Positions 48,104 through 56,162 of a stretch of 64,000 nucleotides of DNA are shown one piece after another; within the stretch, counting starts at the first letter, position 1, and each line of letters begins with the position of its first letter. Both the position numbers and the translations under genes were made by a program. The DNA lies in assembly GCF_900110955.1 (NCBI RefSeq), contig NZ_FOFR01000002.1, forward strand, positions 248,001 through 312,000. Direction: 5' to 3'. The notes beneath the pieces were generated by a model. It worked only from the letters and a program-made list of their open reading frames with translations, did no database searches and had not been told where the DNA came from. The stretch is from Lentzea xinjiangensis (lineage in GTDB: Bacteria; Actinomycetota; Actinomycetes; Mycobacteriales; Pseudonocardiaceae).

Positions 48104-48810
48104 GTTCCCGGGCTTTCCTGACCGGCGTGCTGGTGGTGGGCGTCGCCGCCACCAGCGTGCTGGTCACCTCCTCCGAGACCGAGGTCGTCGCGGGACGCGC
48201 GATCGCGGACGAGATCCCCGTGGTCGGGCCGGGACCGGTCGCCGACAGCCTCAGCACCGGCCGCGGCCCCGACCTCACCGGGCTGGCCGGCGGGGCGAAC
48301 ACGAACAACGCCAAGCCGCCGGCTCCCCCGGCACCGCAGCAGCAACAGCAACAGCAGCCCGCGCCGCCCAAGGCGGGCCCCGGCTCCGTGCGGCTGCCCT
48401 CCGGTGGCACGGCCACGCTGGTGCGCCGCGAGGTCGAGAACGGCGTGCTGCCCGTGCCCGACGGCATCGGCGAGGCGACCTGGTGGGGCACGGAGCTCGC
48501 CGGCACCGAGGGGGCGACGGTCCTCGCCGGGCACGTCGACTGGAAGGGTGCCAAGGGCCCGTTCGCGGAGCTGTGGCAGGCGCAGAACGGCCGCGAGGTC
48601 GTGATCGCCGACAGCGCGGGCAAGGAGTTCCGGTTCCGCATCAAGCAGATCGAGACCGTGCGCAAGGAGCAGCTACCGGCCCGCGCCGTCGAGTTCTTCG
48701 GCCCGCGCGGCCCGCGCCGGCTGGTGCTGGTGACGTGCGGCGGCACGTGGATCGGCGGGCAGCAGGGTTATGAGGCGAACAGAGTGGTGATCGCCGAACC
48801 CATCGGGTGA
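48100..48810 (+). CDS. Class F (actinobacterial) sortase
   Basis: 236 residues from GTG 48100, coupled to the surface-protein gene. An N-terminal membrane anchor (FLTGVLVVGVAATSVLV), a Pro/Gln-rich linker (seven Gln in a row at about 83-89) and the sortase barrel: GTEGATVLAGHVDW with His about 145, RRLVLVTCGG with Cys about 213, and Arg about 228 in ANRVVIAEP. Class F sortases cut LPXTG-like motifs and attach proteins to the wall; no such motif is seen in the adjacent gene, so the substrate is unresolved. Confidence 0.9.
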   Translation: MSSRAFLTGVLVVGVAATSVLVTSSETEVVAGRAIADEIPVVGPGPVADSLSTGRGPDLTGLAGGANTNNAKPPAPPAPQQQQQQQPAPPKAGPGSVRLPSGGTATLVRREVENGVLPVPDGIGEATWWGTELAGTEGATVLAGHVDWKGAKGPFAELWQAQNGREVVIADSAGKEFRFRIKQIETVRKEQLPARAVEFFGPRGPRRLVLVTCGGTWIGGQQGYEANRVVIAEPIG

Positions 48811-48813
48811 CCA

Positions 48814-48832
48814 GTTGCGCGCTCCGCGCAAC
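48814..48832 (+). terminator. Small hairpin after the sortase gene
   Basis: GTTGCGC (48814-48820), five bases, GCGCAAC (48826-48832), 4 bp after the stop and 30 bp before the deacetylase gene. Confidence 0.5.
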
Positions 48833-48862
48833 CCCTTCGGGTGACAAGTCGTCTCCTTTAGT

Positions 48863-50029
48863 GTGAAACGCTGGGGATGGCTGACCACGGGTGTGGCGCT
48901 CGCACTGGCCCTCGTGCTGGTGATGACTCTCGGTTCGCGCGGCGACCAGGAAGCCCAGACCGAAGCCGGTCCGCTGCCGATGGCGCCGCGCCTGCCCGCC
49001 CCCAAGGACACCGGCCCGACACCGACGGTGCCCGCCCCCACTCCCGAGCAGCTGCGCAAGCAGCCGTGGATGCACAAGCTCGCGCCGGGCGAGAAGGCGC
49101 CGCAGTTCGTGCTCTTCTCCTTCGACGGCGCGGTGTCGAAGCAGCACTGGGACAAGGTCCTGCCCATCGCGAGGGAGAAGGGCGCGCACGTCACCGGCCT
49201 GCTGTCGGGCGTGTACATGCTGGCCGACCAGGACAAGAACCAGTACCAGCCGCCCGCGGGGCACAAGCGCGGCGTGTCCGACATCTCGTTCGGCGGCACC
49301 CGGCAGGACATCGCGGCCAGGATCGACTACCTGAACCAGGTGATCGACGAGGGCCACGAGATCGGCACGCACTACAACGGCCACTTCTGCTCCGGCGGCA
49401 CGCAGCCGTCGGTGGACAAGTGGGACAACGCGGCCTGGAACGCGGAGCTCGACCAGTTCAGGCAGATCGTGGACAGGTCGCGCGCCGCCGGGCTCAGGCT
49501 CCCCGCCGACGCCGTCCGGGGTGGGCGCACGCCGTGCCTGGAGGGCAACTGGGACCAGGCGTTCCCGGCGATGGCCGCGCACGGCCTGGTCTACGACACC
49601 AGCAAGGTGGCGCTCGGCGTGCAGTGGCCGTCCGTCCAAAACGGACTGTACGAGTTCCCGATGCCCGAGGTGAAGATCCCCGCGCTGGGCAAGCAGGTCG
49701 TGATGATGGACTTCAACCTCTGGTACTCGCTCAACGGCGCGAAGGACGAACCCCACCGCGCCGCCGAGTTCACCCAGATCGTCCTCGACACCTACAAGTC
49801 GGTGTACCGGGCCACCGCGAACAGCAACCGCGCCCCGATCGTGGTCGGCAACCACTTCAACGAGTGGAACGGATCGGCGTTCTCGGCGGCGATGGAGCAG
49901 TTCCTCGCGTACGTGTGCGACAAGCCGGAAACGGTGTGCGCCACCTACACCGAGGTGATCCAGTGGATGCAGCTGCAGGATCCGGCGGTGCTCGACCACC
50001 TCCGCCGGATGCCTGCCGCCCGCAACTAG
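48863..50029 (+). CDS. Membrane-anchored polysaccharide deacetylase-like protein
   Basis: 388 residues from GTG 48863. N-terminal membrane helix (GWLTTGVALALALVLVMTLG) and a Pro-rich linker, then a NodB-like barrel: FVLFSFDGAVSK near 86 (one Asp, where classical NodB has DDG/DDGP), GHEIGTHYNGHFC with the paired His of the metal site, and a late VVGNHFNEWNG segment. Several motif residues deviate, so activity as peptidoglycan or chitin deacetylase needs proof. It may act with the preceding sortase and surface protein, being 53 bp downstream. Confidence 0.75.
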   Translation: MKRWGWLTTGVALALALVLVMTLGSRGDQEAQTEAGPLPMAPRLPAPKDTGPTPTVPAPTPEQLRKQPWMHKLAPGEKAPQFVLFSFDGAVSKQHWDKVLPIAREKGAHVTGLLSGVYMLADQDKNQYQPPAGHKRGVSDISFGGTRQDIAARIDYLNQVIDEGHEIGTHYNGHFCSGGTQPSVDKWDNAAWNAELDQFRQIVDRSRAAGLRLPADAVRGGRTPCLEGNWDQAFPAMAAHGLVYDTSKVALGVQWPSVQNGLYEFPMPEVKIPALGKQVVMMDFNLWYSLNGAKDEPHRAAEFTQIVLDTYKSVYRATANSNRAPIVVGNHFNEWNGSAFSAAMEQFLAYVCDKPETVCATYTEVIQWMQLQDPAVLDHLRRMPAARN

Positions 50030-50031
50030 TC

Positions 50032-51066
50032 TCAGCCGTCGGTGGAGATGATCCGGTCGTCCTCGGCGCCGGGCTGGCCGTTGGCGTCCTGGTTCGACGT
50101 GCCGAGCCACAACGTGCCGTCCGGCGCGGGAGCCACCGACCGCACGCGGCCGTAGCCCGTGAACACGGCCTGCGGGGTGCCGAGCGTGGTGCCGTTCACC
50201 GGGATCTTCCACACGCGCTTGCCGGTGACGGCGCCGACGTACAGCGCGCCCTTGTGGAAGCCGATGCCGGTCGGGCCCGCCTGGCTGTTGGGCCACGACA
50301 CGGCCGGGTTGGTCATGCCCGGCGTGGTGCAGGCGCCCTCGCAGGTCGGCCACCCGTAGTTCCTGCCGGCCTCGATGCGGTTGACCTCGTCGGTCCTGTT
50401 GTTGCCGAACTCCGTGGCGTACGCGGTGTTGCCGACCCACGTGATGCCCTGGACGTTGCGGTGGCCGATCGAGTAGACGACGCTGCCGGCGCGCGGGTTG
50501 CCGGCGGCGGGCCTGCCCGCGGTGTCGAAGCGCAGGACCTTGCCCGCCAGCGAGCTCCAGTTCTGGGCGGTGCTGGTGTTCTGGGCGTCGCCGGTGGTGG
50601 CCCACAGGAAGCCGTCCGGTCCGAACTCCAGGCCGCCGCCGTTGTGGTAGCGGTTCTTGGGGATCCCGGTGACGATCGGCTGCGGCGTCCCGCCGAGCTG
50701 CAGCTTGGCGACGCGGTTGTCGGTCGCCGTCGAGTAGTAGATGAAGACCGAGTTGTCCGACGCGAACGACGGCGACACGGCGAGGCCCAGCAGGCCACCC
50801 TCACCGCCCGTCGACTGGGCCTCCTCGACCGTGTCCAGCTCGGTCACGGTGGTGCCCGCGAGCTTCTTGATCTTCTTCGTGTCCCGTTCGGTGAAGATGC
50901 CGCTGCCGTCGGGCAGGAACTCGATGTCCCACGGGATGTCGAGGTTCGTGGCGAGAGTCCGTTCGGCCTGCGCCGAGGGATCGTTCTGCGCCGAGGCTGG
51001 CGCGACGCAGAGGGAGGCGGCCACGGCAGTGCAGGCTGCCGCGACTGCGATTCGACGAGCACGCAT
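50032..51066 (-). CDS. Secreted sorbosone/glucose dehydrogenase-family protein (candidate PQQ enzyme)
   Basis: 344 residues with a signal peptide (AVAAACTAVAASLCVAPASA). A six-bladed propeller of the GSDH/YliI family: ATNLDIPWDIEFLPDGSGIFTER, KNRYHNGGGLEFGPDGFLWATTGD with the catalytic-type His, SIGHRNVQGITW, and GYGRVRSVAPAPDGTLWLGTSN. Family members such as soluble glucose and aldose dehydrogenases bind PQQ with calcium. It is divergent from pqqA across 298 bp, so the co-factor operon and a user enzyme are side by side. PQQ dependence is inferred from family and context. Confidence 0.88.
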   Translation of the reverse strand: MRARRIAVAAACTAVAASLCVAPASAQNDPSAQAERTLATNLDIPWDIEFLPDGSGIFTERDTKKIKKLAGTTVTELDTVEEAQSTGGEGGLLGLAVSPSFASDNSVFIYYSTATDNRVAKLQLGGTPQPIVTGIPKNRYHNGGGLEFGPDGFLWATTGDAQNTSTAQNWSSLAGKVLRFDTAGRPAAGNPRAGSVVYSIGHRNVQGITWVGNTAYATEFGNNRTDEVNRIEAGRNYGWPTCEGACTTPGMTNPAVSWPNSQAGPTGIGFHKGALYVGAVTGKRVWKIPVNGTTLGTPQAVFTGYGRVRSVAPAPDGTLWLGTSNQDANGQPGAEDDRIISTDG

Positions 51067-51168
51067 GTGCTCTCCTTCGGTCCGCTCGTGATTGGTCTGC
51101 GGCGGCGGTGTTGCAGGGCGTGTTTACCCAATCACAGCTCGAATCAACCAGCAAAGGTCGTCCGATGT

Positions 51169-51212
51169 GTCGATTCGACGCGGCGTGATCGACGGGCCGG
51201 ACGCCCGCCGAT
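51169..51212. promoter_or_regulatory. Palindromes in the divergent dehydrogenase-pqqA region
   Basis: GTCGATTCGAC (51169-51179) is a perfect 5+1+5 palindrome. Ten bases further ATCG-A-CGGGC (51188-51197) pairs with GCCCG-C-CGAT (51203-51212). They lie 150-200 bp before pqqA and about 100 bp before the dehydrogenase start, where a shared operator would be. TACGGT and TACCGT hexamers downstream may be -10 elements for pqqA. Confidence 0.4.
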
Positions 51213-51364
51213 CGGACCGCTCATCCGATGATTTCAGGGAACTCCGTGTACGGTCTGGACCTCGACAGCCCGGAAGACATACCGTGTGGTTCGCCGCCGC
51301 ACCCCACGGAAAGCGCTTGCGGGTCCTCCTCGGGCTCGCAGGCAGGAGACCGAGGAGTTGCGCC

Positions 51365-51487
51365 ATGAACGTTGCCGTCCCCACCACCGAGCAGAAGCTG
51401 CCCGAGGTCAAGCGCGAGTGGGTCAAGCCCGACTTCCGCGACTTCGAGACGCCGATGGAGGTCACCGCCTACGCGGCCCGCAGCTGA
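51365..51487 (+). CDS. pqqA: PQQ precursor peptide PqqA
   Basis: 40 residues, ATG 51365 with GAGGAG 8 bp upstream. PqqA supplies the Glu and Tyr that become pyrroloquinoline quinone; here they are in PMEVTAYAARS, with Glu and Tyr four residues apart (Glu-x-x-x-Tyr), the family signature. The length is longer than the usual 22-30 residues because of an N-terminal extension (VAVPTTEQKLPEVKREW) that may bind PqqD. The rest of the pathway follows. A perfect hairpin separates pqqA from pqqC. Confidence 0.9.
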   Translation: MNVAVPTTEQKLPEVKREWVKPDFRDFETPMEVTAYAARS

Positions 51488-51500
51488 CGTCGGCTCCGCG

Positions 51501-51532
51501 CCGGGGTTCCCGCCTCCCGCCGGGAACCCCGG
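51501..51532 (+). terminator. Hairpin between pqqA and pqqC
   Basis: CCGGGGTTCCC (51501-51511) and GGGAACCCCGG (51522-51532), perfect 11-bp arms, 14 bp after the pqqA stop and 45 bp before pqqC. Partial termination or 3'-end protection here would give more pqqA than downstream mRNA, as reported for other PQQ operons. Confidence 0.75.
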
Positions 51533-51576
51533 TCCCGCACGCGTCTTCCCCGGCAGACCGAGGAGTTCTCCCGCCC

Positions 51577-52272
51577 ATGACCGCCGTTGCCCCCGCGGAG
51601 TTCGTCGCCGAGCTGCGCGCCCTCGAGCCCCGCTACTGGGACAGCCACCCGTTCCACCTGCGGATGCACGCGGGCCGGCTGAGCAAGCACGAGTTGCAGG
51701 CGTGGGCCGCGAACCGCTGGTACTACCAGCGTTGCATCGCGCAGAAGGACGCCGCGATCCTCTCCAACTGCCCGTCGCCGGAGATCCGCCGGCAGTGGCG
51801 CGAGCGCATCGTCTGGCACGACGGCACGCGGCCGGGCGAGGGCGGTGCCGAGAACTGGCTCCGCCTCGCCGAAGCCGTGGGCCTCACCAGGGAGGAGGTG
51901 CTCGACGAGCGCCACGTGCTGCCCGGCACCCGGTTCGCGGTCGACGCCTACGTGAACTTCGCGCGCACCAAGCCGTGGGTCGAGGCCATCGCCTCCGGTC
52001 TCACCGAGATGTTCTCCGGCGCGTTGATGCGCAGGCGGCTGGCGGCGTTGCGGGAGCAGTACCCGTGGATCGCCGAGGAGGGCTTCGCCTACTTCACCGA
52101 CCGCATCAAGGCGGTCGCAGGTGAAGGCCAGTCCACTTTGGACATCGTGGTCGAGCACTGCCGGACGCGCGAGCAGCAGCTGGCCGCGATCAGCGCGCTC
52201 GCGTTCAAGTGCGACGTGCTGCGCGCGGTGCTGGACGCCGTGGACTACTACTCGGGCAAGGGCAAGCCGTGA
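51577..52272 (+). CDS. pqqC: Pyrroloquinoline-quinone synthase PqqC
   Basis: 231 residues, ATG 51577. Cofactor-free oxidase that performs the last ring closure and eight-electron oxidation of AHQQ to PQQ. All-helical haem-oxygenase-like fold with YWDSHPFHLRMHAGRLSKHELQAWAANRWYYQRCIAQKDAAI, the HDG of IVWHDGTRPGEGGAENWLRL, and FARTKPWVEAIASGLTEMFS. Length is near the family norm of about 250. The upstream GACCGAGGAGTT at 51556-51567 is identical to the pqqA leader (51348-51359). It couples to pqqD by GTGA overlap. Confidence 0.95.
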   Translation: MTAVAPAEFVAELRALEPRYWDSHPFHLRMHAGRLSKHELQAWAANRWYYQRCIAQKDAAILSNCPSPEIRRQWRERIVWHDGTRPGEGGAENWLRLAEAVGLTREEVLDERHVLPGTRFAVDAYVNFARTKPWVEAIASGLTEMFSGALMRRRLAALREQYPWIAEEGFAYFTDRIKAVAGEGQSTLDIVVEHCRTREQQLAAISALAFKCDVLRAVLDAVDYYSGKGKP

Positions 52273-52547
52273 CGCCGGTGGTCGCATTGGACGCCGTGCC
52301 CCGCATCCGGCGCGGCGTGAAGTGCACCTACGACCAGATCCGCGCGGCGCACGTCGTCCTGTTCCCCGAAGGCGTGCTGGTGCTGAACGAGACCGCGGCC
52401 TCGGTGGTGTCGCTGTGCGACGGGACGCGGTCGGTCGGCGACATCGCGCTGGCCCTGGGGGACGAGTACGACGGGGTCGAACCCGAGGACATCGCCGGGC
52501 TGGTGGCCCGGCTCGTCGACCGGAGGGTGGTGGACGTCGATGGCTGA
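52269..52547 (+). CDS. pqqD: PqqD peptide chaperone
   Basis: 92 residues from GTG 52269. RiPP recognition element that binds PqqA and presents it to PqqE. Motifs: PRIRRGVKCTYDQIRAAHVVLFPEGVLVLNETAASVV, LCDGTRSVGDIALALGDEYDG and VARLVDRRVV, the winged-helix RRE fold. It overlaps both neighbours (4 bp with pqqC, 8 bp with pqqE), so ratios are fixed by coupled translation. Complete. Confidence 0.93.
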   Translation: MTPVVALDAVPRIRRGVKCTYDQIRAAHVVLFPEGVLVLNETAASVVSLCDGTRSVGDIALALGDEYDGVEPEDIAGLVARLVDRRVVDVDG

Positions 52548-53619
52548 GGCCCCGTTCGGCCTGCTCGCCGAGCTCACGCACCGGTGCCCGTTGCAGTGCG
52601 GGTACTGCTCGAACCCGGTCGAGCTGGTGCGCCGCGACGCCGAGCTCTCGACCGAGGACTGGCTGCGGGTGTTCGACCAGGCGCGCGCACTGGGCGCGTT
52701 GCAGATCCACCTGTCCGGCGGCGAACCGTTGCTGCGCCCCGACCTGCCGGAGCTGGTGGCGCACGCGAACAGCCTCGGCTGCTACGTCAACCTGGTCACG
52801 TCGGGCGTCGGCCTGTCGCGCGACCGGTTGCGGGACCTGGCTTCCCGCGGCGTCGACCACGTGCAGCTCTCGTTGCAGGACGCGACCCGCGCGGGCAACG
52901 ACCGGATCGCGGGCATCAAGGCGTTCGACCGCAAGGTCCAGGCGGCGTCCTTCGTCCGCGAGGAGGGCCTGCCGCTGACGGTCAACACCGTGCTGCACCG
53001 GCAGAACCTCGACAACATCGCCGGCCTCATCGCGATGGCCGAGGAGATGGGCGCCGAACGCCTGGAGCTCGCCAACACCCAGTACTACGGCTGGGCGCTG
53101 CGCAACCGGGCCGTCCTGCTCCCCACCCGCGCGCAGCTCGCCCACGCCGGCCCGGTCGTGGCCGCCGCCCAGGACCGCCTGCGCGGGCGGATGGAGATCG
53201 TCTACGTCATCGCGGACTACCACGAGGCCCACCCGAAGCCCTGCATGTACGGGTGGGGCGCGCGGCAGCTCACAGTGGCGCCGAACGGCGACGTCCTGCC
53301 CTGCCCGGCCGCCACGGTGATCTCGTCGCTGCGGATCGAGAACGTGCGCGAGGCGTCGTTGCACGACATCTGGTACTCGTCGCCGTCGTTCAACGCCTTC
53401 CGTGGCTTCGACTGGATGCAGGACCCCTGCCGCTCGTGCCCGCGCAAGGAGGTCGACTTCGGCGGGTGCCGCTGCCAGGCGTTCCAGCTGACCGGCGACG
53501 CCGCCGCCACCGACCCGGTGTGCTCGCTGTCCCCCGATCGGTCCACTGTGGACCTCATTCTGGCGACCGAGATGGCACCCGCCGAGGTGCCCGCGATGGC
53601 GATGAGGAAGATGCGGTGA
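52540..53619 (+). CDS. pqqE: Radical SAM PqqA-peptide cyclase PqqE
   Basis: 359 residues. Radical SAM enzyme that makes the Glu-Tyr carbon-carbon bond in PqqA. Cluster motif CPLQCGYC (CxxxCxxC, about 16-23), SGGEPLLRPDLPEL, then the C-terminal SPASM region with CMYGWGARQLTVAPNGDVLPCP and the later CRSCPRKEVDFGGCRCQAF holding auxiliary-cluster cysteines. ELANTQYYGWALRNRA is the typical PqqE segment. A YCSNPVELVRR sequence follows the cluster as in other PqqE. It overlaps pqqD by 8 bp and pqqB by 4 bp. Confidence 0.96.
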   Translation: MAEAPFGLLAELTHRCPLQCGYCSNPVELVRRDAELSTEDWLRVFDQARALGALQIHLSGGEPLLRPDLPELVAHANSLGCYVNLVTSGVGLSRDRLRDLASRGVDHVQLSLQDATRAGNDRIAGIKAFDRKVQAASFVREEGLPLTVNTVLHRQNLDNIAGLIAMAEEMGAERLELANTQYYGWALRNRAVLLPTRAQLAHAGPVVAAAQDRLRGRMEIVYVIADYHEAHPKPCMYGWGARQLTVAPNGDVLPCPAATVISSLRIENVREASLHDIWYSSPSFNAFRGFDWMQDPCRSCPRKEVDFGGCRCQAFQLTGDAAATDPVCSLSPDRSTVDLILATEMAPAEVPAMAMRKMR

Positions 53620-54491
53620 AGGCGGTCCTGCTCGGCACGGCGGCCGGTGGCGGCTTCCCGCAGTGGAACTGCGCCTGCGCCCTGTGCGTGCTCGCCCGGT
53701 CCGGCGCGGTGCCGTCCCGGTCCCAGGACTGCCTCGCGATCAGCGGCACCGGCGACGACTGGTGGCTCGTCAACGCCTCCCCGGACATCCGCACCCAGAT
53801 CACCTCCTGCGCCGCGCTGAACCCCGGTCCCGGCCCGCGCGACACCCCGTTGCGCGGCGCCTTGCTCACCGACGCCGAACTCGACCACGCGCTGGGCCTG
53901 CTGACGTTGCGCGGCGGCGCGGACCTGACGGTGTGGGCACCCGGCGCGGTGCTGCACGCGTTGCAGGACCAGTTCGACCTGCGCACGGTGATCGACGGCT
54001 ACGCGCCCGTCGCGTGGCGCGCGGTGGACGAGCCGTTCGAGATCGGCGGCCTGCGCGTCGAGGCCGTCCCGATCAGCGACAAGCGCCCCAAGTACGCCCG
54101 TTCGTCCACCGTGGATGGTCCGTGGGTCGTCGCCTACCGGTTCACCGACGTGGTGACGGGTGGAGTGCTCGTCTACGCGCCCTGCCTGGCTTCCTGGCCC
54201 GCTGGTTTCGACGAGGTGGTGGCTTCGGCCGACTGCCTGCTGCTCGACGGCACCTTCCACGCGGCCGCCGAGATGGGCTCGGCGACCGGCAGCTCGTCCG
54301 GCCAGGCCTCCATGGGCCACCTGCCGATCACCGCGAGCCTGCCGGAGCTGCGGCGGTTCCCGTCGGTGCGGCGCCTCTACACGCACCTCAACAACACCAA
54401 CCCGGTGCTCGACCCCGCTTCCCCGGAGGCGCTGGAGCTGCGCGAGGCGGGCGTCGAGGTGCCGCTCGACGGCACGGTGATCGAGCTCTAG
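53616..54491 (+). CDS. pqqB: PqqB, metallo-beta-lactamase-fold PQQ protein
   Basis: 291 residues from GTG 53616. N-terminal VLLGTAAGGGFPQWNCACALC, then NASPDIRTQI, LLTDAELDHALGLLTLRGG (the metal-type motif), and the C-terminal SMGHLPITASLPELRRF and YTHLNNTNPVLD. PqqB is an iron hydroxylase acting on the Glu-Tyr intermediate. Here it is last of the pqq genes, whereas many operons have pqqB second. It is followed by an inositol-phosphatase-like gene after 36 bp. No pqqF-type protease gene is seen in the cluster. Confidence 0.95.
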   Translation: MKAVLLGTAAGGGFPQWNCACALCVLARSGAVPSRSQDCLAISGTGDDWWLVNASPDIRTQITSCAALNPGPGPRDTPLRGALLTDAELDHALGLLTLRGGADLTVWAPGAVLHALQDQFDLRTVIDGYAPVAWRAVDEPFEIGGLRVEAVPISDKRPKYARSSTVDGPWVVAYRFTDVVTGGVLVYAPCLASWPAGFDEVVASADCLLLDGTFHAAAEMGSATGSSSGQASMGHLPITASLPELRRFPSVRRLYTHLNNTNPVLDPASPEALELREAGVEVPLDGTVIEL

Positions 54492-54527
54492 ACCGGCCAG
54501 GGGCCCACGACCGATGACAATGGCCCC

Positions 54528-55268
54528 GTGACTCCCGGAGATCTCCTCAAGCTGTCCACGCAGTCCTGTGTGGACGCCGCCAAGCTGCTGCATGGCCTGA
54601 CCGTCGACGTCTCACCGAAGGGCACCTTCGACCAGGTGAGCAACGCCGACCTGGAGGTGGAGGCGTTCCTGCGCGCGGCGCTGACCGCGGGCGCTCCCGG
54701 CTCGGCCGTGGTCGGCGAGGAGCTGGGAGCCGCCACCGCGCCGATCACCTGGTACGTCGACCCGATCGACGGCACGCGCAACTTCGTGCGCGGCATCCCG
54801 TTGTCCTGCATCTCGGTGGCCGCGGCGGTGGACGGCGACCTCGTCGCGGGCTGCGTGCTCGACCCGTTCCGCGACGAGCTCTTCACGGCGGCCACCGACA
54901 CACCGTTCGCGGTCCGCTCCACCGGCCTGACGATCACCCCTCAGCCCAGCCCGCGCCCGCTCGTGCTCACCGACATCCCACTGCCCGGCAGCCCGTACCG
55001 GGGCGAACTGGACCTCCTCGCCGAACTCCTGGTCAAAGCGGACGTGCGCCGCGTCTACTCGACGGCTCTCTCACTCGCCTGGGTCGCGGCGGGCAGGGCC
55101 GACGCGGCGGCGAACCTGGGCATCCACCCGTGGGACGTGGCAGCCGGCGCGGTGCTCGTCCGCGAGGCGGGCGGGGTGTTCACCGAGATCGGCCACAACG
55201 GGTTCGCGGCGGGCAGGGGTGAGATGGTCGGCTGGCTCACCGAACGACTGGAGGACATCGTCCAGTGA
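54528..55268 (+). CDS. Inositol monophosphatase-family protein
   Basis: 246 residues from GTG 54528. Motifs of the Li-sensitive phosphatase superfamily: VVGEELG (metal Glu pair), YVDPIDGTRNFVRGIP and the C-terminal HPWDVAAGAVLVREAGG. Possible substrates are inositol phosphate, histidinol phosphate or fructose bisphosphate; the family subtype cannot be fixed by eye. It follows pqqB directly and is coupled by GTGA to the SDR gene, so it is probably in the pqq operon. A link to PQQ or to sugar oxidation is possible but unproven. Confidence 0.85.
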   Translation: MTPGDLLKLSTQSCVDAAKLLHGLTVDVSPKGTFDQVSNADLEVEAFLRAALTAGAPGSAVVGEELGAATAPITWYVDPIDGTRNFVRGIPLSCISVAAAVDGDLVAGCVLDPFRDELFTAATDTPFAVRSTGLTITPQPSPRPLVLTDIPLPGSPYRGELDLLAELLVKADVRRVYSTALSLAWVAAGRADAAANLGIHPWDVAAGAVLVREAGGVFTEIGHNGFAAGRGEMVGWLTERLEDIVQ

Positions 55269-55948
55269 TCGATCTCAGCGGCAAGGTCGTGCTGGTCACC
55301 GGCACCGACGGCACCATCGGCGCGGGCATCGCGGCACGTTTCGAGCGCGCGGGCGCCCTGGTAGTCCGCCACGGCGGCACAACGGACGGAGACCTGCGCA
55401 CGCAAGCCCAGCGGGTGGTCGACGAAGCAGCGGCGAAGCATGGCCGGTTGGACGCGGTGGTGAACAACGCGGGCGTCCAGCCCGTAGAACCGTTGCCGGG
55501 CATGACAACCGAGCGGTGGCGGTCCGTCGTGGACACGAACCTCACCGGTCCGTTCGCCGTCACCCAGGCCGCCGTCCGGCACCTCCCGCAAGGCGGTTCG
55601 ATCACGCACATCGCGTCGATCGAAGGACGCCACCCCGCCGAGGGCCACGCCCACTACGCCGCCTCGAAGGCCGCCCTGATCATGCACGCCCGAGCGGCCG
55701 CCCTGGAGTACGGGCCTCGCGGCATCCGCGTCAACACCGTCTCGCCGGGCCTGATCGCGAGGCCCGGCATCGAGGAGCAGTGGCCGGAGGGCGTCGCGAG
55801 GTGGCGCGACGCCGCTCCGCTCAGCCGCTTGGGCACGCCGGAGGACGTCGGCGACGCCTGCGTGTTCCTGGCGAGCGGGCTGGCTCGGTGGATCACGGGT
55901 CATGACCTCGTGGTGGATGGCGGTGTGACGGCCCGTCCGACCTGGTGA
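55265..55948 (+). CDS. Short-chain dehydrogenase/reductase
   Basis: 227 residues from GTG 55265. NAD(P) motif VLVTGTDGTIGAGIAARF (TGxxxxxGxG; the usual TGxxxGIG is altered to TGTDGTIG), NNAG in AVVNNAGVQPVEPL, catalytic Ser in HIASIEGRH, YxxxK in HYAASKAAL, and VSPGLIARPGI. The substrate is unknown. It is the last gene of the coupled chain after pqqB; oxidation of a sugar or inositol product next to a PQQ dehydrogenase is a reasonable guess. Confidence 0.88.
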   Translation: MIDLSGKVVLVTGTDGTIGAGIAARFERAGALVVRHGGTTDGDLRTQAQRVVDEAAAKHGRLDAVVNNAGVQPVEPLPGMTTERWRSVVDTNLTGPFAVTQAAVRHLPQGGSITHIASIEGRHPAEGHAHYAASKAALIMHARAAALEYGPRGIRVNTVSPGLIARPGIEEQWPEGVARWRDAAPLSRLGTPEDVGDACVFLASGLARWITGHDLVVDGGVTARPTW

Positions 55949-56162
55949 CCGGAGGCGGAGCCGCTCCACCCGTGGCCCCGACCCCGCTGAGCCGATGAGA
56001 CCAGGGTGGCGGCAGATCGAGTCCCTCGGTCCGCCTCCGCCTCACCCGGCCCGGCGACCACCCTGAGTGACCTATCTGCGGCGATTACTCTCCGCCATGA
56101 TCTCACTACCGTCCCGCACTAGCGGCATGGGCGGTGTTTGTGCTGTTCAGAGCACCAGCAGA
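55949..56162. other. Intergenic region between SDR gene and tRNA
   Basis: 214 bp without a gene. CAGGGTGG near 56003 pairs with CCACCCTG near 56060, and a GGAGCGG-type hairpin follows the SDR stop; these can end both the plus-strand operon and the minus-strand tRNA transcript. Confidence 0.4.
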
